Both the position numbers and the translations under genes were made by a program. The notes under the pieces are model-generated. The model was not told the origin of the DNA, made no database searches, and worked only from the letters and a program-made list of their open reading frames with translations. From UBA11855 sp035297385 (lineage in GTDB: Archaea > Thermoproteota > Bathyarchaeia > Bathyarchaeales > Bathycorpusculaceae): a DNA stretch of 64,000 bases. Shown here one piece after another: positions 61,960 to 64,000 of the stretch; the stretch's first letter is position 1, and the number at the start of each line of letters is the position of its first letter. The DNA is taken from NCBI GenBank assembly GCA_035297385.1, contig DATGZD010000158.1:1-64000 (forward strand), given 5' to 3'.

Positions 61960-62660
61960 GTACTTAGGAATTGTAAAATATTAGCTATTTGACAATATTT
62001 TCATCTCAGCTTTAGTCATGAGTGTTACTTCATTATACACTTGAGTTATACCATTGAAGTTTGTTGGTTTATTGTTGTTCAAATCCACTATTGCTTACCG
62101 CTGTTGGTCAAAGTTAGTTTTCCAAATTTATTACCATAAGTAGTGATATCATAAAATTCTAGTGCCCAAAACTATTCTCCATACCTATTGTGACTTCAAA
62201 TTGTATTGATTACTTGATCCTATACGGGGGCAACACTTAAACCTAATCCATAGACTAAACTGTCTTTAATGATCCAGTTTGGTCAGTTGTAGTAGCTTTA
62301 GTAATAAATCTGTTTACCAGTATCGCCCTAGACGCCTTGGAGTGATTGTCAAAGATATTACATTATTTTTGTTTATGTTTGTTGCACCTTAATTAGATGA
62401 AATAATTGAGCCAGCCATTGCATGCTATACTACAACTTCATGAACACCAAGTATTCTACGAACTGGAAATGCAGTAAATAAGTTGCTTAATCTGAGAATC
62501 TTTCTGATTAATTATAGTATAGTTATTTTGAATGGAAACAGTGAATAATGGTATTTCTATCACTAAGGCCGTTCCTAAACTGCACCACCTAATTTAATAA
62601 ACTGCAATCTCGATTTTGATGATGTTGACGCAACTAGAAATCTCGAATGCTTTCAGAATT
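61960..62660 (-). pseudogene. Decayed minus-strand coding remnant, family unknown
   Basis: This A/T-rich 700-bp stretch has no open frame of useful length, yet minus-strand translation gives protein-like pieces in shifting frames: EFYDITTYGNKFGKLTLTNSG near 62110-62170, AIVDLNNNKPTNFNGITQVY near 62030-62095, LVYGLGLSVAPV near 62220-62260, and NKNNVISLTIT near 62345-62375. Each is cut by stops or frame changes. It is best read as an old gene in decay, perhaps a surface or secreted protein. No family is recognised, and chance is possible for any single piece. Confidence 0.4.
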
Positions 62661-62804
62661 GAAAAGCTGATTTAAGAATGTGTGACTGTTAAGGTACAAT
62701 CACAAGAGTTTAAACCAAACTTGTCTTTTGTCTTAATCTGTAAATTATAGGCAACTTCTCTTAGATGCGAGAAAAACTACACTATGTGAAAGAGACTAAT
62801 TATT
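62661..62804 (+). other. Upstream region of the cytochrome oxidase genes
   Basis: A/T-rich sequence with GAGTTTAAACCAAAC near 62707-62721 as a possible promoter element. No ribosome site is clear before ATG 62805. Confidence 0.3.
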
Positions 62805-63467
62805 ATGTCGCAACCAATACCCCCTACCGCTACAGATTGGTATAGTTTCTTCAATGTAGTCGGTTATACAGCGGTAGCCGCATTAATTATTACCATGGGA
62901 GCGATGATTTATTTTGTAGTGAAGTATCGCGAAAAAAAGGGTCAGGCTCCCTATCAACCAGAGAGGCATCTTCATAGAAGCCGTGCTAGAGATGCAATAA
63001 TTTTTGCTTCAATTTCTATCACGCTTTTGACTGTTATGAGCATATTTTCGTTTACTCTAACACCAAACACACGCTTTTCCCCACCAACCTCTCAGACAAT
63101 GATAGTGCATGTTAATGCTTTCCAATGGGCTTTCAGATTTGAATACTCCAACGGTTTAACAACTATAAACCAACTTAATCTCCCTGAGAATACGACTGTA
63201 CTTTTCAATGTCACGAGTGATGATGTCTATCATAACTTCTACTTGAATGAATTCAGAACTAGCATTGACGCAATACCTGGTAGATACAATACTATTTGGA
63301 TAACTACACCTAGATTAGACGGAAACAATCAATTGACTTACAACGTAGTTTGCAAAGAACTCTGCGGTACTGGACATACTTACATGTTCGCGCGATTGAA
63401 CGTAACGAGTAAATCCGATTTTGATCGGTGGCTGAGCAACCAAACATCCGTTCTAGCTGGAGGCTAA
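62805..63467 (+). CDS. coxB: Cytochrome c oxidase subunit II (CuA type)
   Basis: The 220-residue protein has two membrane helices (about 15-39 and 63-85) and a C-terminal cupredoxin domain with the CuA ligands H143, C183, C187, H191 and M194, and backbone E185, in YHNFYLNEFR and CKELCGTGHTYM. The intact CuA site says it takes electrons from a soluble or membrane-bound donor, the blue copper protein being the near candidate. It is shorter than bacterial forms. Subunit I follows after 4 bp. Confidence 0.94.
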   Translation: MSQPIPPTATDWYSFFNVVGYTAVAALIITMGAMIYFVVKYREKKGQAPYQPERHLHRSRARDAIIFASISITLLTVMSIFSFTLTPNTRFSPPTSQTMIVHVNAFQWAFRFEYSNGLTTINQLNLPENTTVLFNVTSDDVYHNFYLNEFRTSIDAIPGRYNTIWITTPRLDGNNQLTYNVVCKELCGTGHTYMFARLNVTSKSDFDRWLSNQTSVLAGG

Positions 63468-63471
63468 CAGA

Positions 63472-64000
63472 ATGATCAAGAGATTTTCTATTAAAGAATG
63501 GTTATCGACAACTAATCATAAGCGTATAGGTATACTTTACATTGTTGCGTCTATTACTTTTATGGGCATAGCAGGCGTTTTTGGAGCTCTTATGAGAACA
63601 CAGTTGGCTACACCGAATGAACTTTTTCTTGATCCTTTTTCATATGATCAAATAGTTACTTTTCATGGACTCTTAATGATTCTTTGGGTTCTTTCACCTC
63701 TTGGCGTCGGGCTAGCAAATTATATTGTACCTCTTCAAATCGGCGCAAAAGATCTAGCGTTTCCACGCCTCAATGCTTTAAGTTTTTTTACCTTTGCGTT
63801 CAGTGGCATTCTTCTTCTTGGCTCGGCATTTGCACCGGGTGGAGGACCGGACGTTGGCTGGACATTCTATGCGCCTCTAAATACGATGCAATTTACACCT
63901 CAAACAGGGGTAACATTGGCCGTTTTAGCTTTTGCATTATTAGCTGGCTCAGTAACGATATCTTCAGTCAATTTTATAACAACTATTTTGAAAAGTCGCA
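63472..64000 (+). CDS. coxA: Cytochrome c oxidase subunit I, partial (5' part)
   Basis: The ATG at 63472 opens a frame that runs off the window edge (176 codons seen). It starts MIKRFSIKEWLSTTNHKRIG and contains a helix with TFHGLLMILW, where H65 should bind the low-spin heme, then NYIVPLQIGAKDLAFPRLN. These are conserved parts of heme-copper oxidase subunit I (A-type). The rest, including the copper-B site and the K/D channel residues, lies beyond the window. It is the fourth part of the aerobic block. Confidence 0.92.
   Translation, partial: MIKRFSIKEWLSTTNHKRIGILYIVASITFMGIAGVFGALMRTQLATPNELFLDPFSYDQIVTFHGLLMILWVLSPLGVGLANYIVPLQIGAKDLAFPRLNALSFFTFAFSGILLLGSAFAPGGGPDVGWTFYAPLNTMQFTPQTGVTLAVLAFALLAGSVTISSVNFITTILKSR

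Overview
The window is archaeal, about 40% GC. The evidence is an RPB5-type RNA polymerase subunit, an archaeal 5S rRNA, intron-bearing tRNAs, F420 enzymes, an EMC3-like/cmk pair, an ATP-dependent DNA ligase, a DUF1512 protein and TATA-box promoters. Gene content fits a TACK archaeon, most likely Bathyarchaeia or a relative. This is inference, because no 16S rRNA or full ribosomal protein set is present. No CRISPR array, insertion sequence or prophage was seen.

Layout. 1-9 kb: small accessory genes (DUF3795, dodecin, VOC protein), a decayed metallophosphoesterase, an F420-type LLM oxidoreductase, a large secreted PQQ-type beta-propeller, and a membrane protein joining DnaJ-type zinc fingers to a nuclease-like domain. 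9-17 kb: glutaminyl cyclase, membrane pyrophosphatase, a P2-type cation ATPase and an ammonium transporter. 17-23 kb: one giant DUF4011-type helicase/nuclease. 23-27 kb: a GH130/CBS/toroid/GT4 carbohydrate operon. 27-32 kb: lipocalin, tRNA-Trp with two insertions, 5S rRNA, DUF1512, an RpoH with a long N-terminal extension, and a ModE-like regulator. 32-37 kb: F420:NADPH reductase-like protein and the anaerobic ribonucleotide reductase operon nrdR-nrdD-nrdG, with two NrdR-box-like sites at its promoter. 37-44 kb: EMC3-like protein, CMP kinase, a radical SAM protein, a methyltransferase plus two GT2 enzymes, an AIR-synthase-like protein, an ECF S-component and a TPR protein. 44-51 kb: DNA ligase, and an E1-like/MoaD/ferredoxin/aldehyde oxidoreductase group that fits tungsten or molybdenum cofactor use. 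51-56 kb: secreted and membrane proteins, an intron-bearing tRNA-Met and an MFS exporter. 56-64 kb: TatA, TatC, a Tat-exported dehydrogenase pair, a sulfocyanin-like blue copper protein and cytochrome oxidase subunits II and I (the latter cut by the window edge).

How it works together. The strict-anaerobe toolkit (NrdD/NrdG, AOR, ferredoxin) shares the window with an apparent oxygen-respiring, Tat-dependent module at the right end. A microaerobic or facultative life, or recent gain of the oxidase region, would explain this. The most unusual gene is the RNA polymerase subunit H. It is about three times the normal archaeal length, and its added part resembles the N-terminal jaw of eukaryotic Rpb5.

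Start codons here are varied (ATG, GTG, TTG). Three otherwise well-formed genes have no standard start where one is expected and carry CTG or ACG after a Shine-Dalgarno-like sequence.
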